Part shown: in pieces, positions 41,537-49,388 of the stretch
How positions within the stretch are numbered: the first letter of the stretch is position 1
Layout: every line of letters starts with the position of its first letter
DNA from: Streptomyces massasporeus
GTDB lineage: Bacteria > Actinomycetota > Actinomycetes > Streptomycetales > Streptomycetaceae
NCBI RefSeq assembly: GCF_014648995.1
Contig: NZ_BMSE01000020.1
Span: 62,001 to 126,000 of the forward strand
DNA length: 64,000 nt
Direction: 5' to 3'
Notes under the pieces: generated by a model
What the model was told of the DNA's origin: nothing
Seen by the model: only the letters and a program-made list of their open reading frames with translations
The model's database searches: none
Made by a program: the position numbers and the translations under genes

Positions 41537-43201
41537 ATGGCGCTGACGGGCCGTCAAAGACCACCCTCCGAACATGCCTTCTCCCCGCAGGACGCCGTAC
41601 TGCGCAGCGCGGCGCCGCATGTCGCCCGCCGTCGCTTCCTGACCGTCACCGCGGCCGCCGCCATGCTCGCCTTCAGCACCAACCGGCCGGCGCGCGGCGC
41701 CACCGCCACCCGTGAACGCCCCGCGGCCCGGATCACCGACAACCCTTTCACCCTCGGCGTCGCCTCCGGGGACCCGCTGTCCGACTCGGTGCTGCTGTGG
41801 ACCCGGCTCGCGCCCCAGCCGTTCGCGGAGGACGGCGGCCTCGGCCAGGAGCGGGTCGCCGTCTCCTGGGAAGTGGCCCTGGACGAGTGGTTCGTCGTCG
41901 TCGAGCAGCAGGGCACCGCCACGGCACATCCCGAGTACGCCCACAGCGTCCACGTCGACGTCAAGGGCCTGAGGTCGGACAGCGAGTACTACTACCGGTT
42001 CCGGGTGGGCTCCTGGATCAGTCCCCTTGGCCGCACCCGCACCGCACCGGCCCAGGGCAGTGACACGGACCGCCTGCGACTGGCCGCCGTCGCCTGCCAG
42101 GCCTACCAGGACGGCTACTACACCGCCCACCGGCATCTGGCGCAGGAAGACGTCGACGTGGTCCTCTTTCTCGGCGACTACCTGTACGAGTACGCCGTGG
42201 ACTCCGCAGGCGGGGCCCGCCGCTACACCGACCGCAAGCTGCCCGACGTGTTCAACCGCGAGGCGACCACGCTCGCGGACTACCGGCTGCGCTACGCGCT
42301 CTACAAGAGCGACCCGGACCTGCAGGCCGCGCACGCCCGGCATCCGTTCGTCGTCACCTGGGACGACCACGAGACGGAGAACAACTACGCGGGCGCCTAC
42401 GACGAGAAGGGCAGCGCCCCGGAGGAGTTCCTGGTGCGGCGGGCCGCTGCCTACCGGGCGTACTGGGAGAACCAGCCACTGCGCGCCGAGCAGTTGCCGA
42501 ACGGGCCCGACGCCCGGCTGTACCGGCGGCTGGCCTGGGGCTCGCTCGCCCAGTTCGACATCCTCGACACCCGCCAGTACCGCTCCGACCAGGCCTTCGG
42601 CGACCGGCCGCACGCGCCGGGCCCCGAGTCGGACGATCCGGCCCGTACCCTCACCGGTGCCGATCAGGAGCGCTGGCTGCTGGACGGCTGGCAGAAGTCG
42701 ACCGCGCTGTGGCACGTGCTGCCCCAGCAGGTGTGCTTCTCCCAGCGCAAGTTCGACCTGACCGAACCGGCGCGGGTCTCCATGGACGCGTGGGACGGCT
42801 ACCGCGCCTCCCGCGACCGCGTCATGGCGGGCGCGAAGGCCGCGGGGATCGACAACTGGATGGTCCTCACGGGGGACGTCCACGTCGGATACGCCTTCGA
42901 CATCAAGGAGAACTTCGACGACCCGGCCTCCAAGACGGTCGGCACGGAGCTCACCTGCACCTCCATCGCCAGTGGCGGGAACGGCACCGCGAAGCCGGGC
43001 GAATGGGACACGTACATGAAGGCCAACCCCCACATGAGGCACTTCGACGGCCGGCGCGGCTACGTCCGGGTCGAGATGGACCGCGAGAACGCCCAGGTCG
43101 ACTTCCGGACGGTCCCGGCCATCACGACGCCCGGCGGCGGCATCTCGACGACTGCCTCCTTCGTCACGGAGGTGGGTTCGCCCGGCCTGAAGTCCGCGTG
43201 A
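41537..43201 (+). CDS. phoD: PhoD-family alkaline phosphatase/phosphodiesterase, Tat-exported
   Basis: 554-residue secreted enzyme that releases phosphate from phosphoesters. The Tat motif ARRRFLTVTAAAAMLAF (residues 30-46) is unmistakable. Then come the PhoD N-domain (FTLGVASGDPLSDSVLLWTRLAP near 72), ACQAYQDGYYTAHRHLA, LFLGDYLYEY, VTWDDHETENNYAG near 280 and VLTGDVHVGYAFD near 445, which carry the Fe/Ca ligands. ATG 41537 follows GAGAGGA at 7 nt. It is monocistronic. Streptomycete phoD genes are usually PhoP-controlled, but the upstream region here lacks clear PHO boxes and instead has a palindrome. Confidence 0.93.
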   Translation: MALTGRQRPPSEHAFSPQDAVLRSAAPHVARRRFLTVTAAAAMLAFSTNRPARGATATRERPAARITDNPFTLGVASGDPLSDSVLLWTRLAPQPFAEDGGLGQERVAVSWEVALDEWFVVVEQQGTATAHPEYAHSVHVDVKGLRSDSEYYYRFRVGSWISPLGRTRTAPAQGSDTDRLRLAAVACQAYQDGYYTAHRHLAQEDVDVVLFLGDYLYEYAVDSAGGARRYTDRKLPDVFNREATTLADYRLRYALYKSDPDLQAAHARHPFVVTWDDHETENNYAGAYDEKGSAPEEFLVRRAAAYRAYWENQPLRAEQLPNGPDARLYRRLAWGSLAQFDILDTRQYRSDQAFGDRPHAPGPESDDPARTLTGADQERWLLDGWQKSTALWHVLPQQVCFSQRKFDLTEPARVSMDAWDGYRASRDRVMAGAKAAGIDNWMVLTGDVHVGYAFDIKENFDDPASKTVGTELTCTSIASGGNGTAKPGEWDTYMKANPHMRHFDGRRGYVRVEMDRENAQVDFRTVPAITTPGGGISTTASFVTEVGSPGLKSA

Positions 43202-43347
43202 GGCGTCGGCGCGCGTACTGCACATGGCGCCGTTCCCCGCACCAAAGCGCGAAACGGGACGGTCCGGGACATCACACCGAGCCGTTCCGGCAAGGCCTGT
43301 TCGAGCTCACCATGATCGGTACCCACAGCTCAACCTGTGTCGCTGCA

Positions 43348-43368
43348 CCGTATCGACATCCGTATCGA
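43348..43368 (+). promoter_or_regulatory. direct repeat CCGTATCGA x2 upstream of the protease gene
   Basis: CCGTATCGA at 43348-43356 and 43360-43368, separated by CAT, 28-48 nt before the protease ATG. It could be a paired activator site or part of the promoter. Confidence 0.4.
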
Positions 43369-43395
43369 ACGCTGTGATCTAAGGAGACGCATCGC

Positions 43396-44763
43396 ATGGT
43401 CCACAGACATGCCGTGGCCGGTCGCCGGGTGGCGCTGACCGCGCTCGGCGCGCTGGTCGCCACCGGGATCCCCGCCGCCTGGGCGGCCGAGCCGACGCCC
43501 GCGGCCGGCCCTTTGCCCTCGGCCGCCCAGACACTCGGCGCCGACCGGCCGTCGGCTCCGGTGCTGCGCGCCCTGGAGCGCGACCTCGGGCTGACCCCGG
43601 CCCAGGCGTCCCGGCGGCTGGTCAACGAGGCGGAGGCGGGCACACGGGCGGGTCGGCTGCGCAACGCCCTGGGCGTCCGCTTCGCGGGAGCCTGGCTGCG
43701 CGGCACCACGTCGCAGGAACTCATGGTGGCGACCACCGACGCCGCGGACGTGCCCGCCATCAAGGCCCAGGGCGCGAAGGCGACCGTCGTGAAGACGACG
43801 CTGCGCGACCTGCGGGCCGTCAAGCGGAAACTGGACGTGGCGTCCGCCCGGGTCAGCACCAGCGACGCGCCCCTGTGGTATGTCGACATCCCGGCGAACC
43901 GGGTGGTGGTGGAGACCGTGGACAAGGCCGCCGCGGCCGCGTTCGTCAAGGCCGCCGGTCTCGGCGCCAAGAGCGTGAGCGTGAAGGTCACGGCGAACCG
44001 GCCGCGCCTGCTGGAGGATCTCACCGGCGGCGACGCCTACTACATCGACGGCACCGCCCGCTGCTCCATCGGCTTCTCCGTCACCAAGGGCGAGCAGGAG
44101 GGCTTCGCCTCTGCGGGCCACTGCGGCAAGCCGGGCGCCAGGACGACCGGGTACAACCAGGCGGCGCAGGGCACGTTCCAGGCCTCCACCTTCCCCGGCA
44201 AGGACATGTCGTGGGTGGCCGTCGTCGACCCGTGGAAGGCCACACCCAACGTGAAGGGCGAGGGCGGACAGCCGGTGGCGATCACCGGCTCGGTCCAAGC
44301 GCTCGTCGGGGCGGCGATCTGCCGCTCGGGCTCCACCACGGGGTGGCACTGCGGCAAGGTGGAGCAGCACGACACGAGCGTCAGCTACGCCGAGGGCAGG
44401 GTGGACGGACTGACCCGGACGACGGTGTGCGCCGAGCCGGGCGACTCCGGCGGGCCGTACGTCTCAGGCGTCCAGGCTCAGGGCGTGACGTCCGGCGGCT
44501 CCGGCGACTGCAAGACCGGCGGCACCACGTTCTACCAGCCGATCAACGCGCTGCTCAGCGATTTCGGTCTCACGCTCAAGACCGCCGTCGCCCAGTCCCC
44601 GGCGCCCCAGGGCAACGCGGCGCAGACATGGACCCCGGGCCGCGTCTACGAGGCCGGGGTCACGGTCACGCACGCGGGTGTGCGCTACCAGTGCCTGCAG
44701 ACCCATCAGGCCCAGGGCCCCTGGTCGCCCACCGCCACCCCTGCCCTGTGGCAGCGGGTGTGA
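43396..44763 (+). CDS. streptogrisin-type S1 serine protease with chitin-binding module
   Basis: 455-residue secreted pre-pro-protease. Signal peptide 1-30 (GRRVALTALGALVATGIPAAWA), alpha-lytic-type pro-region about 40-210 needed for folding, then the chymotrypsin-fold protease from DLTGGDAYYIDG. The triad is His in SAGHCG (about 241), Asp in GKDMSW (about 271) and Ser in EPGDSGGP (about 350), with cysteine pairs in place. A linker (QSPAPQGNAAQ) leads to a CBM5/12 domain at 415-455 (WTPGRVYEAGVTVTHAGVRYQC…LWQRV). This is the streptogrisin C layout. ATG 43396 follows AAGGAGA at 8 nt. The CBM suggests action on chitin-bound protein. Confidence 0.93.
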   Translation: MVHRHAVAGRRVALTALGALVATGIPAAWAAEPTPAAGPLPSAAQTLGADRPSAPVLRALERDLGLTPAQASRRLVNEAEAGTRAGRLRNALGVRFAGAWLRGTTSQELMVATTDAADVPAIKAQGAKATVVKTTLRDLRAVKRKLDVASARVSTSDAPLWYVDIPANRVVVETVDKAAAAAFVKAAGLGAKSVSVKVTANRPRLLEDLTGGDAYYIDGTARCSIGFSVTKGEQEGFASAGHCGKPGARTTGYNQAAQGTFQASTFPGKDMSWVAVVDPWKATPNVKGEGGQPVAITGSVQALVGAAICRSGSTTGWHCGKVEQHDTSVSYAEGRVDGLTRTTVCAEPGDSGGPYVSGVQAQGVTSGGSGDCKTGGTTFYQPINALLSDFGLTLKTAVAQSPAPQGNAAQTWTPGRVYEAGVTVTHAGVRYQCLQTHQAQGPWSPTATPALWQRV

Positions 44764-44778
44764 CGAACGGTCAGGGCT

Positions 44779-44816
44779 GTCCGGCGCCTGAACGGCGTGT
44801 ACCGTCGGCGCCGGAC
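44779..44816. terminator. hairpin between convergent protease and hydrolase genes
   Basis: GTCCGGCGCC (44779-44788) pairs with GGCGCCGGAC (44807-44816); ACGG/CCGT can pair inside the 18-nt loop. It lies in the 61-bp gap between convergent stops and may serve both. Confidence 0.7.
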
Positions 44817-44824
44817 GGGCCCGG

Positions 44825-46102
44825 CTACGCCTCGGCCAGCAGCGCGTACGCGGTGGCGACGAACGGGTCGTGGGCGCGGAAGCGGCGGGTGCAGACGGCG
44901 GCCAATGCCGTGCCGGTGTCGGGGCGGAAGCCGAGGAACGCCTGCTGGCCCAGCGTCGCGCCGCTGTGGAAGTACATCGGTCCGCCGTCGGTGGGGTGAC
45001 AAAACCAGGCGACGGTGTGCACGTGCCGGTGCGTCAGGCCCCTGCGCAGCACGGGGCGGCGCACCGCGCGCAGGGCGGGGGCCAGGGGCGGTGACACGCC
45101 GGTCGGGTCCAGATGGGCCTCGAGGAAGGTGAGCAGGTCGTGCGGCGTGGCCCGTACGGCACCCGCCGCCTGGAAGCCTCCGGCGTCGAAGGCGGGCACG
45201 AGTGACACACCGTCCCTTCCGTGCCCGAGGGCGTCGACACCGGAGCCGTCCGCGTGCAGGGTCGTGCCGTCCAGGCCGAGGGGGTGCAGCACCTGGTCGG
45301 CGAGCAGGTCCTCCCAGAGGGTGCCGGTGGCGGCGGCGAGTGCGTGTCCGAGTACGGCGACGCCGTAGTTGGAGTAGCGCCACCGGGTACCGGGGCGGTG
45401 GCGCGGCCGGTGACGCAGGAAGGCGTCGACGACCCGGTCGTCCGGGAAGCGGGCGTACGGGTTGGTGGTCCAGGCGGGCAGGCCCCGGAGGACGAACCCG
45501 GCCGGCAGGGCGGGCAGTCCGGAGGTGTGGGTGATCAGGTGGGCGAGCGTCACCGGGTTCGCACCTGACGGCCTCCCCCCGGCCAGGAAGGCGGCGGCCG
45601 GTTCACCGCCGGACAGCCGGCCGCTGCGGATGAGCCGCGCCAGCAGCAGACCAGTGAACGTCTTCGTCGCCGAGCCGATCTCGTAGCGCTGGTTTTCGCG
45701 GGGAAGCGGCGGGGGCAGGGCGGTGCCGCCGCTCACGATGCCGCGGCGGCCGTGCCGGGAGAGGGCGAACACCACGTCCGGGGCGTCGGATGCGGTGACG
45801 GCGTCAGCGAGCCGCTCGAGGAGCGGGCCGTCGTCCGGGGACGCCTCCGGCGACGGGACGCGCGGGACAGGCCCCGCGGCCGTGAGTGTGGCGAGGAAGT
45901 GCCGGGATTCACGGGATTCGTCCGACGGGATGTCATGGGGGGCAGGTGTCCGGCTGACCGGTGTGTCGCACGAGGCCATCGGGCCCTCGTCCGTCGGCGC
46001 CCGGGGTACGGCCGACTCGTCCGCCGGCATGGCACGCGGGGCCGGAGTCTCGGCGTCGTCGAGCGGTTCACCCGGCCAAGGCGTGTGCCGACGGGGCGTC
46101 AT
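44825..46102 (-). CDS. cytoplasmic serine beta-lactamase-like (SxxK) hydrolase, last gene of the peptide cassette
   Basis: 425-residue class C beta-lactamase/DD-peptidase-fold protein. SATK near 143, YSN near 243 and HSG near 377 are the three active-site blocks, and GLPALPAGFVLRGLPAW and LGHALAAATG are in place. Unlike secreted relatives it has no signal peptide; the first 85 residues are Pro/Asp/Glu-rich and probably disordered. ATG 46102 overlaps the upstream stop as ATGA, so it is coupled to the two paralogous genes before it. In this context it may be a peptidase, transacylase or esterase that acts on the cassette's peptide product inside the cell; that is inference. Confidence 0.85.
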   Translation of the reverse strand: MTPRRHTPWPGEPLDDAETPAPRAMPADESAVPRAPTDEGPMASCDTPVSRTPAPHDIPSDESRESRHFLATLTAAGPVPRVPSPEASPDDGPLLERLADAVTASDAPDVVFALSRHGRRGIVSGGTALPPPLPRENQRYEIGSATKTFTGLLLARLIRSGRLSGGEPAAAFLAGGRPSGANPVTLAHLITHTSGLPALPAGFVLRGLPAWTTNPYARFPDDRVVDAFLRHRPRHRPGTRWRYSNYGVAVLGHALAAATGTLWEDLLADQVLHPLGLDGTTLHADGSGVDALGHGRDGVSLVPAFDAGGFQAAGAVRATPHDLLTFLEAHLDPTGVSPPLAPALRAVRRPVLRRGLTHRHVHTVAWFCHPTDGGPMYFHSGATLGQQAFLGFRPDTGTALAAVCTRRFRAHDPFVATAYALLAEA

Positions 46103-47016
46103 GAGGCCTGTGCCAGCAGGGACAAGGAGCGGGATGTGGCCAGCACGGAGGCGTAGGCGGCGACCAGAGTGGGGTGGTAGACGATGTCGAACACCTCGTC
46201 GGGGGGTCCCTCGGGCATCGTCCGCAGGGCCGGCATCGCGCCGTCGGGCTGCTGTGCTGCGGCGAAGCCCTCCCAGGCCCGTTCGTCCAGGGTGGGGTGG
46301 GGCAGGCAGGCGTCGACCACCAGCAGTTCGCCGAGCAGGTCCCAGCGTTCCAGGTCCAGCCAGTCGTCGATCCAGACCGGCAGCCAGGTCGCGAGGTAGT
46401 CGGCGGTAGCGGGCGGCAGACCGTCCGGCCTCTCCCCCCAGTCGGTCAGGTGGAACACGTTGTGCGTGACGTCGTAGGCGATGTGCCCTTCCACCGTCCA
46501 GGGCTCGGGGGTGCGCGCCAGCCAGGTCGTGTCCCTCGGTTCCGGCTCCGGCGGCCGCGGCGGGAGGCCGAATCGGCGCTGGAACGCGGACAGGCCGAGC
46601 CGCCGGGTGGGGGTCGCCTCGAATGCCGCCCAGCTGTCCAGCCGGTGGTTCAGGACGGCTGCCCGCTCCACCTCCGGCTGGCTGTAACCGAGTTCCTTGA
46701 ACGGCAGGTACACCTCGAAGGGGATGGGGGAGATCGGCTCCGTGAGCTGCCCCCGGACGAGCATGCGGCCGCCGTCCAGCGTCTCGCGCCAGGCGTGGTC
46801 GAGGAGTTGTTTGGCCAACTGCGCCTGGCGCGACCCCGCGACCCCCTCGCGGAACAGCACCTTGCAGATCATGGCCAGTTCGCCGATGGGCTTGAAGCGC
46901 TCCAGGAAGCCGATCTCCGGGTCGACATCGGGTTCCAGCTGGAATCCGTCGCGGTGGGCCCACAGCCATTCCAGGGCGTCGGCTCCGACCTTGTGGATCA
47001 GGCGGGTGTCCGTCAT
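46099..47016 (-). CDS. DUF6895-like helical protein, second paralogue
   Basis: 305-residue soluble all-helical protein, paralogous along its whole length to the gene at 47013. Shared blocks are A(L)EWLWAHRxxF/ALAWVSAHRAQF at the start, SIPFEVYLPFKELGYSQPEVE/YPLEVYAAMAAAGLRHPGYE, PTRRLGxL, EPWTVEGHIAYDVTHNVFHLTDWG, and YHPTLVAAYAS at the end. The AAQQPDGAMPA segment resembles the QxxDG motifs of alpha/alpha-barrel (cyclase-like) folds. I think the family is the actinobacterial DUF6895 group; no function is known. Start ATG 47016 overlaps the previous stop (ATGA), and its stop overlaps the hydrolase start. Confidence 0.72.
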   Translation of the reverse strand: MTDTRLIHKVGADALEWLWAHRDGFQLEPDVDPEIGFLERFKPIGELAMICKVLFREGVAGSRQAQLAKQLLDHAWRETLDGGRMLVRGQLTEPISPIPFEVYLPFKELGYSQPEVERAAVLNHRLDSWAAFEATPTRRLGLSAFQRRFGLPPRPPEPEPRDTTWLARTPEPWTVEGHIAYDVTHNVFHLTDWGERPDGLPPATADYLATWLPVWIDDWLDLERWDLLGELLVVDACLPHPTLDERAWEGFAAAQQPDGAMPALRTMPEGPPDEVFDIVYHPTLVAAYASVLATSRSLSLLAQAS

Positions 47017-47975
47017 CCCAGCACTCCTTGTCCGCCGGGCCGGTGGTGCGTGACTGCACGGGCTTCGTCGCCCAGACGCCGGGTGGTCAGGGTCGCCGCG
47101 AAGGCGGCCATGAGGGTGGGGTGGTAGTGGGAGAGGAAGTCCGGGCCGCTGTCGTGATGGGCTCCGGTCCCCGACTCCGGAATCGCGCCGGAGGGGTGCT
47201 GTACCCCTGCGACGCGCGTCCAGGCCTCCTGGAGGACGGTGGGTTCGGGCAGTACGGGCAGACTCGCCGCGACGGCGAGCAGCTCGCAGCCGAGGTCCCA
47301 CATCCCGGCGTCCAGACAGGTGTCGAGCCAGGGCGGCAGCCAGTCGGCCAGGTAGTCGGCCAGGTCCGGCGGCACGTTTTCGGTCCCGGCGCGTCCCCAG
47401 TCGGTGAGGTGGAAGACCACGTGGGTGAGGGAGTAGCCGGACGACTGCTCGAAGGTCCAGGGCTCGGGCAGCCCGGCCAGCCAGGTGCGTTGCAGCGCCT
47501 GCGGCATCGCCTCGGGTTCCCGGACGCCGCTGCGCACCTCCGCGTTCAGGACGCCGAGCCGCCGGGTGGGCTCCTGCTCGGTGAGCTGCCAGCTGCGAGT
47601 GCGGGCCACCATGGCGGTGGCCGCCTCGTACCCGGGGTGCCGCAGGCCCGCCGCGGCCATGGCGGCGTACACCTCCAGGGGGTACGTGGCGAAGGGCTCC
47701 AGTCGCTGCAGGCGCATGAACAGCTCGCCCCTGCCGGTCTCCTGCCACGCAAAGGTCATCAGGTCGGCCGCGCATGCGTGGAGCGGATCCGGGGGCGCGG
47801 TGTGCCGGGTCACGGTCGCGCACACCTGGGCCAGCTCTCCGAGCGGCTTCCAGCTGCGGTTCACCTGTCCGTCGGCGGCCAGCGCGTCCTCGCCCAGCGC
47901 GAACTGCGCGCGGTGCGCCGACACCCACGCCAGCGCGTCCTCGGCCACCTGCCGTGTCCCCCGTGCGTCCCTCAC
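47013..47975 (-). CDS. DUF6895-like helical protein, first paralogue
   Basis: 320-residue helical protein paralogous to the downstream gene. It carries FEQSSGYSLTHVVFHLTDWGRAG near 205, DLADYLADWLPPWLDTCLDAGMWDLGCELLAVAASLP near 225, AGVQHPSGAIPES in place of the AAQQPDGAMPA motif, and a C-terminal YHPTLMAAFAATL. GTG 47975 overlaps the upstream TGA as GTGA, which fixes the start by coupling. Two diverged copies side by side suggest a heterodimer or two steps on one substrate. No catalytic residues can be named; the shared His/Asp/Trp of the HLTDWG block is the best candidate. Confidence 0.72.
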   Translation of the reverse strand: MRDARGTRQVAEDALAWVSAHRAQFALGEDALAADGQVNRSWKPLGELAQVCATVTRHTAPPDPLHACAADLMTFAWQETGRGELFMRLQRLEPFATYPLEVYAAMAAAGLRHPGYEAATAMVARTRSWQLTEQEPTRRLGVLNAEVRSGVREPEAMPQALQRTWLAGLPEPWTFEQSSGYSLTHVVFHLTDWGRAGTENVPPDLADYLADWLPPWLDTCLDAGMWDLGCELLAVAASLPVLPEPTVLQEAWTRVAGVQHPSGAIPESGTGAHHDSGPDFLSHYHPTLMAAFAATLTTRRLGDEARAVTHHRPGGQGVLG

Positions 47976-48667
47976 GCGAACGCTCCCGCCCGCGTCAGCC
48001 GTGCCGCACTCACCTGCAGAGCCACGAGCGGGTCCTGACCGCCCATCAATTCCACGAAGTCCAGGCCGTTCTCGAGTCCCAGCGTCTGCGGTACGCCCTC
48101 CAGCAGGGTCAGCCAGCGTCCGGCGCCGGCCGCCTGCCGCCAGTCCCTGCGGCGCACCGCGCGCACGAAGCCCCGGGCGACGTCGACCGGACGGTGCCGG
48201 GCCGCGCGGGCCACCGCGCAGTCCTCGCCCGGGACGGCGAGGGCAGCCAGCACCGCGAGCTGGTGTGTCAGGACTTGCCAGGTAGCGCCCTCGAGCCAGG
48301 CGGCGTCGGGTTCCTGCCGCGGGCCGCCGACGTACCCCGGATCGTGCCGCCGCAGCGTGTGCCGCATGGCCCAGTGGCTCCACAGGACGGTGGGGGCGGC
48401 GTCGTCCCCGGGCGGGTAGGCCTCCACCGCCTTCCTGAATACGGCGAGTTCGTCGGGCAGAGGTGGGGTGTGCAAAAGGGTGCTCGGCAGCAACGCGTCG
48501 GCTCCCAGCACACGTACGGCCGCCGGCGCGAGGCCCTCCGCTTCCCCGTCGGCCCGCTCCAGGGCGGCCGCACGAGCGTGGTCCCCGCTCCGAAGAGCGG
48601 AGACCACACCGGAAGCGAGGTCCTGCACCGCGCCCTTCAAGAGGGACGAAGTGCCTGACTGCTCCAT
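47972..48667 (-). CDS. unknown helical protein of the peptide cassette
   Basis: 231-residue soluble protein beginning MEQSGTSSLLKGAVQDLASG. Leucine- and alanine-rich helices run throughout (SALRSGDHARAAALERA, TWQVLTHQLAVLAALAVPG, GFVRAVRRRDWRQAAGAGRWLTLLEG). There is no signal peptide, membrane segment or recognised motif. ATG 48667 follows AGGAGTGA at 4 nt, 20 nt after the 62-residue peptide gene; its stop overlaps the next gene (GTGA). Position directly after the peptide gene suggests a leader-binding or modifying partner, but nothing in the sequence proves it. Confidence 0.68.
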   Translation of the reverse strand: MEQSGTSSLLKGAVQDLASGVVSALRSGDHARAAALERADGEAEGLAPAAVRVLGADALLPSTLLHTPPLPDELAVFRKAVEAYPPGDDAAPTVLWSHWAMRHTLRRHDPGYVGGPRQEPDAAWLEGATWQVLTHQLAVLAALAVPGEDCAVARAARHRPVDVARGFVRAVRRRDWRQAAGAGRWLTLLEGVPQTLGLENGLDFVELMGGQDPLVALQVSAARLTRAGAFA

Positions 48668-48687
48668 GAATCACTCCTGTCGGTTCA

Positions 48688-48876
48688 CTAGCCCTTCTTG
48701 GGGCGCGGGGTGGGCGGCGACAGAAGCAGACCGTAGCCGCCCTTGAACAGGGCAAGTGCGGCGCACTCGCGGCTGTCGCGGTAGATGCCGTCGGCTTCTG
48801 CCGGGTCGAGTGCGGCCTCGATGTCGGCACTCTGGATGCCCGTCAGTTCCCTGGTGACCTTTTCGGTGGCAGTCAT
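48688..48876 (-). CDS. 62-residue peptide, candidate RiPP precursor
   Basis: Small protein beginning MTATEKVTRELTGIQ, with an acidic, helical N-terminal part (SADIEAALDPAEADGIYRDS) that looks like a leader, then ECAALALFKGG and a hydrophobic, proline-rich end (YGLLLSPPTPRPKKG) that could be the core. ATG 48876 follows AAGGAG at about 8 nt. It is followed after 20 nt by four genes joined by 4-nt overlaps. Size, leader/core contrast and operon context fit a ribosomally made peptide substrate, but no known RiPP enzyme (LanM, YcaO, radical SAM, PqqD-like) is present. It could instead be a small structural partner. Confidence 0.6.
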   Translation of the reverse strand: MTATEKVTRELTGIQSADIEAALDPAEADGIYRDSRECAALALFKGGYGLLLSPPTPRPKKG

Positions 48877-48987
48877 TGCACCATCTCCTTGACTGAAGCG
48901 GATGCTTTCCTCTCTAGTGCACCTGATAGGGACAAATCATGCCAACTTACCCAGGAGTTTATTTGTGTCACTTGTTCAACATCTAGC
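48877..48987. other. AT-richer region between the two peptide genes
   Basis: This 111-bp stretch is clearly lower in G+C than everything around it. It contains the inverted repeat ACAAAT (48932-48937)/ATTTGT (48961-48966), and it probably holds the promoter of the cassette. I could not assign -35/-10 boxes with confidence. Confidence 0.5.
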
Positions 48988-49140
48988 TCATGAGTGTTCA
49001 CGTTTGTGGTAGTTGCCGACGAAACAGCACATCTGCTCAGCGCACGCCGCGACCCCGCACGGCTCCGCGCAGATGTGTTCCGCGGCCCGCTCGACGGACA
49101 CGTGCTCGACCGGAGCGAAGAACGCCTCTCCGGGCAGCAT
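48988..49140 (-). CDS. 50-residue Cys-rich peptide
   Basis: Small reading frame starting MLPGEAFFAPVEHVSVERAA and continuing through five cysteines (HICAEPCG, AACAEQMCCF) to VGNYHKREHS. ATG 49140 follows CCGGAGCAGG at about 6 nt. Some 44 of 50 third positions are G or C, whereas the opposite strand and other frames show no protein-like pattern, so I believe it is translated. It lies on the same strand 111 nt upstream of the 62-residue peptide gene. It could be a second precursor peptide, a metal-binding peptide or a redox regulator. The upstream frame (to about 49190) is Pro-rich and lacks a better start. Confidence 0.5.
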   Translation of the reverse strand: MLPGEAFFAPVEHVSVERAAEHICAEPCGVAACAEQMCCFVGNYHKREHS

Positions 49141-49388
49141 CGCCTGCTCCGGCTCCGGTGGCTCCGGAGGAGTGACGGTGGGTGCGTAGCCACTCGGCGG
49201 CCTGCGGGTGGAAGACGGAGCTCTGCTCGACCGCCCAGCCCACCCTTCCCAGGCGGCCGTCTCGTGACGTCCTGCTGTCCGGGGAGCTGCGCGACGAGGC
49301 GTGGGCGCGGCGCCGGCCGGGGTGACTGGTTCGGCTCCGGCTGGGGAACCCGTCGATCGCTGTACCCACCGACTCCCTGGAGAGGGCC

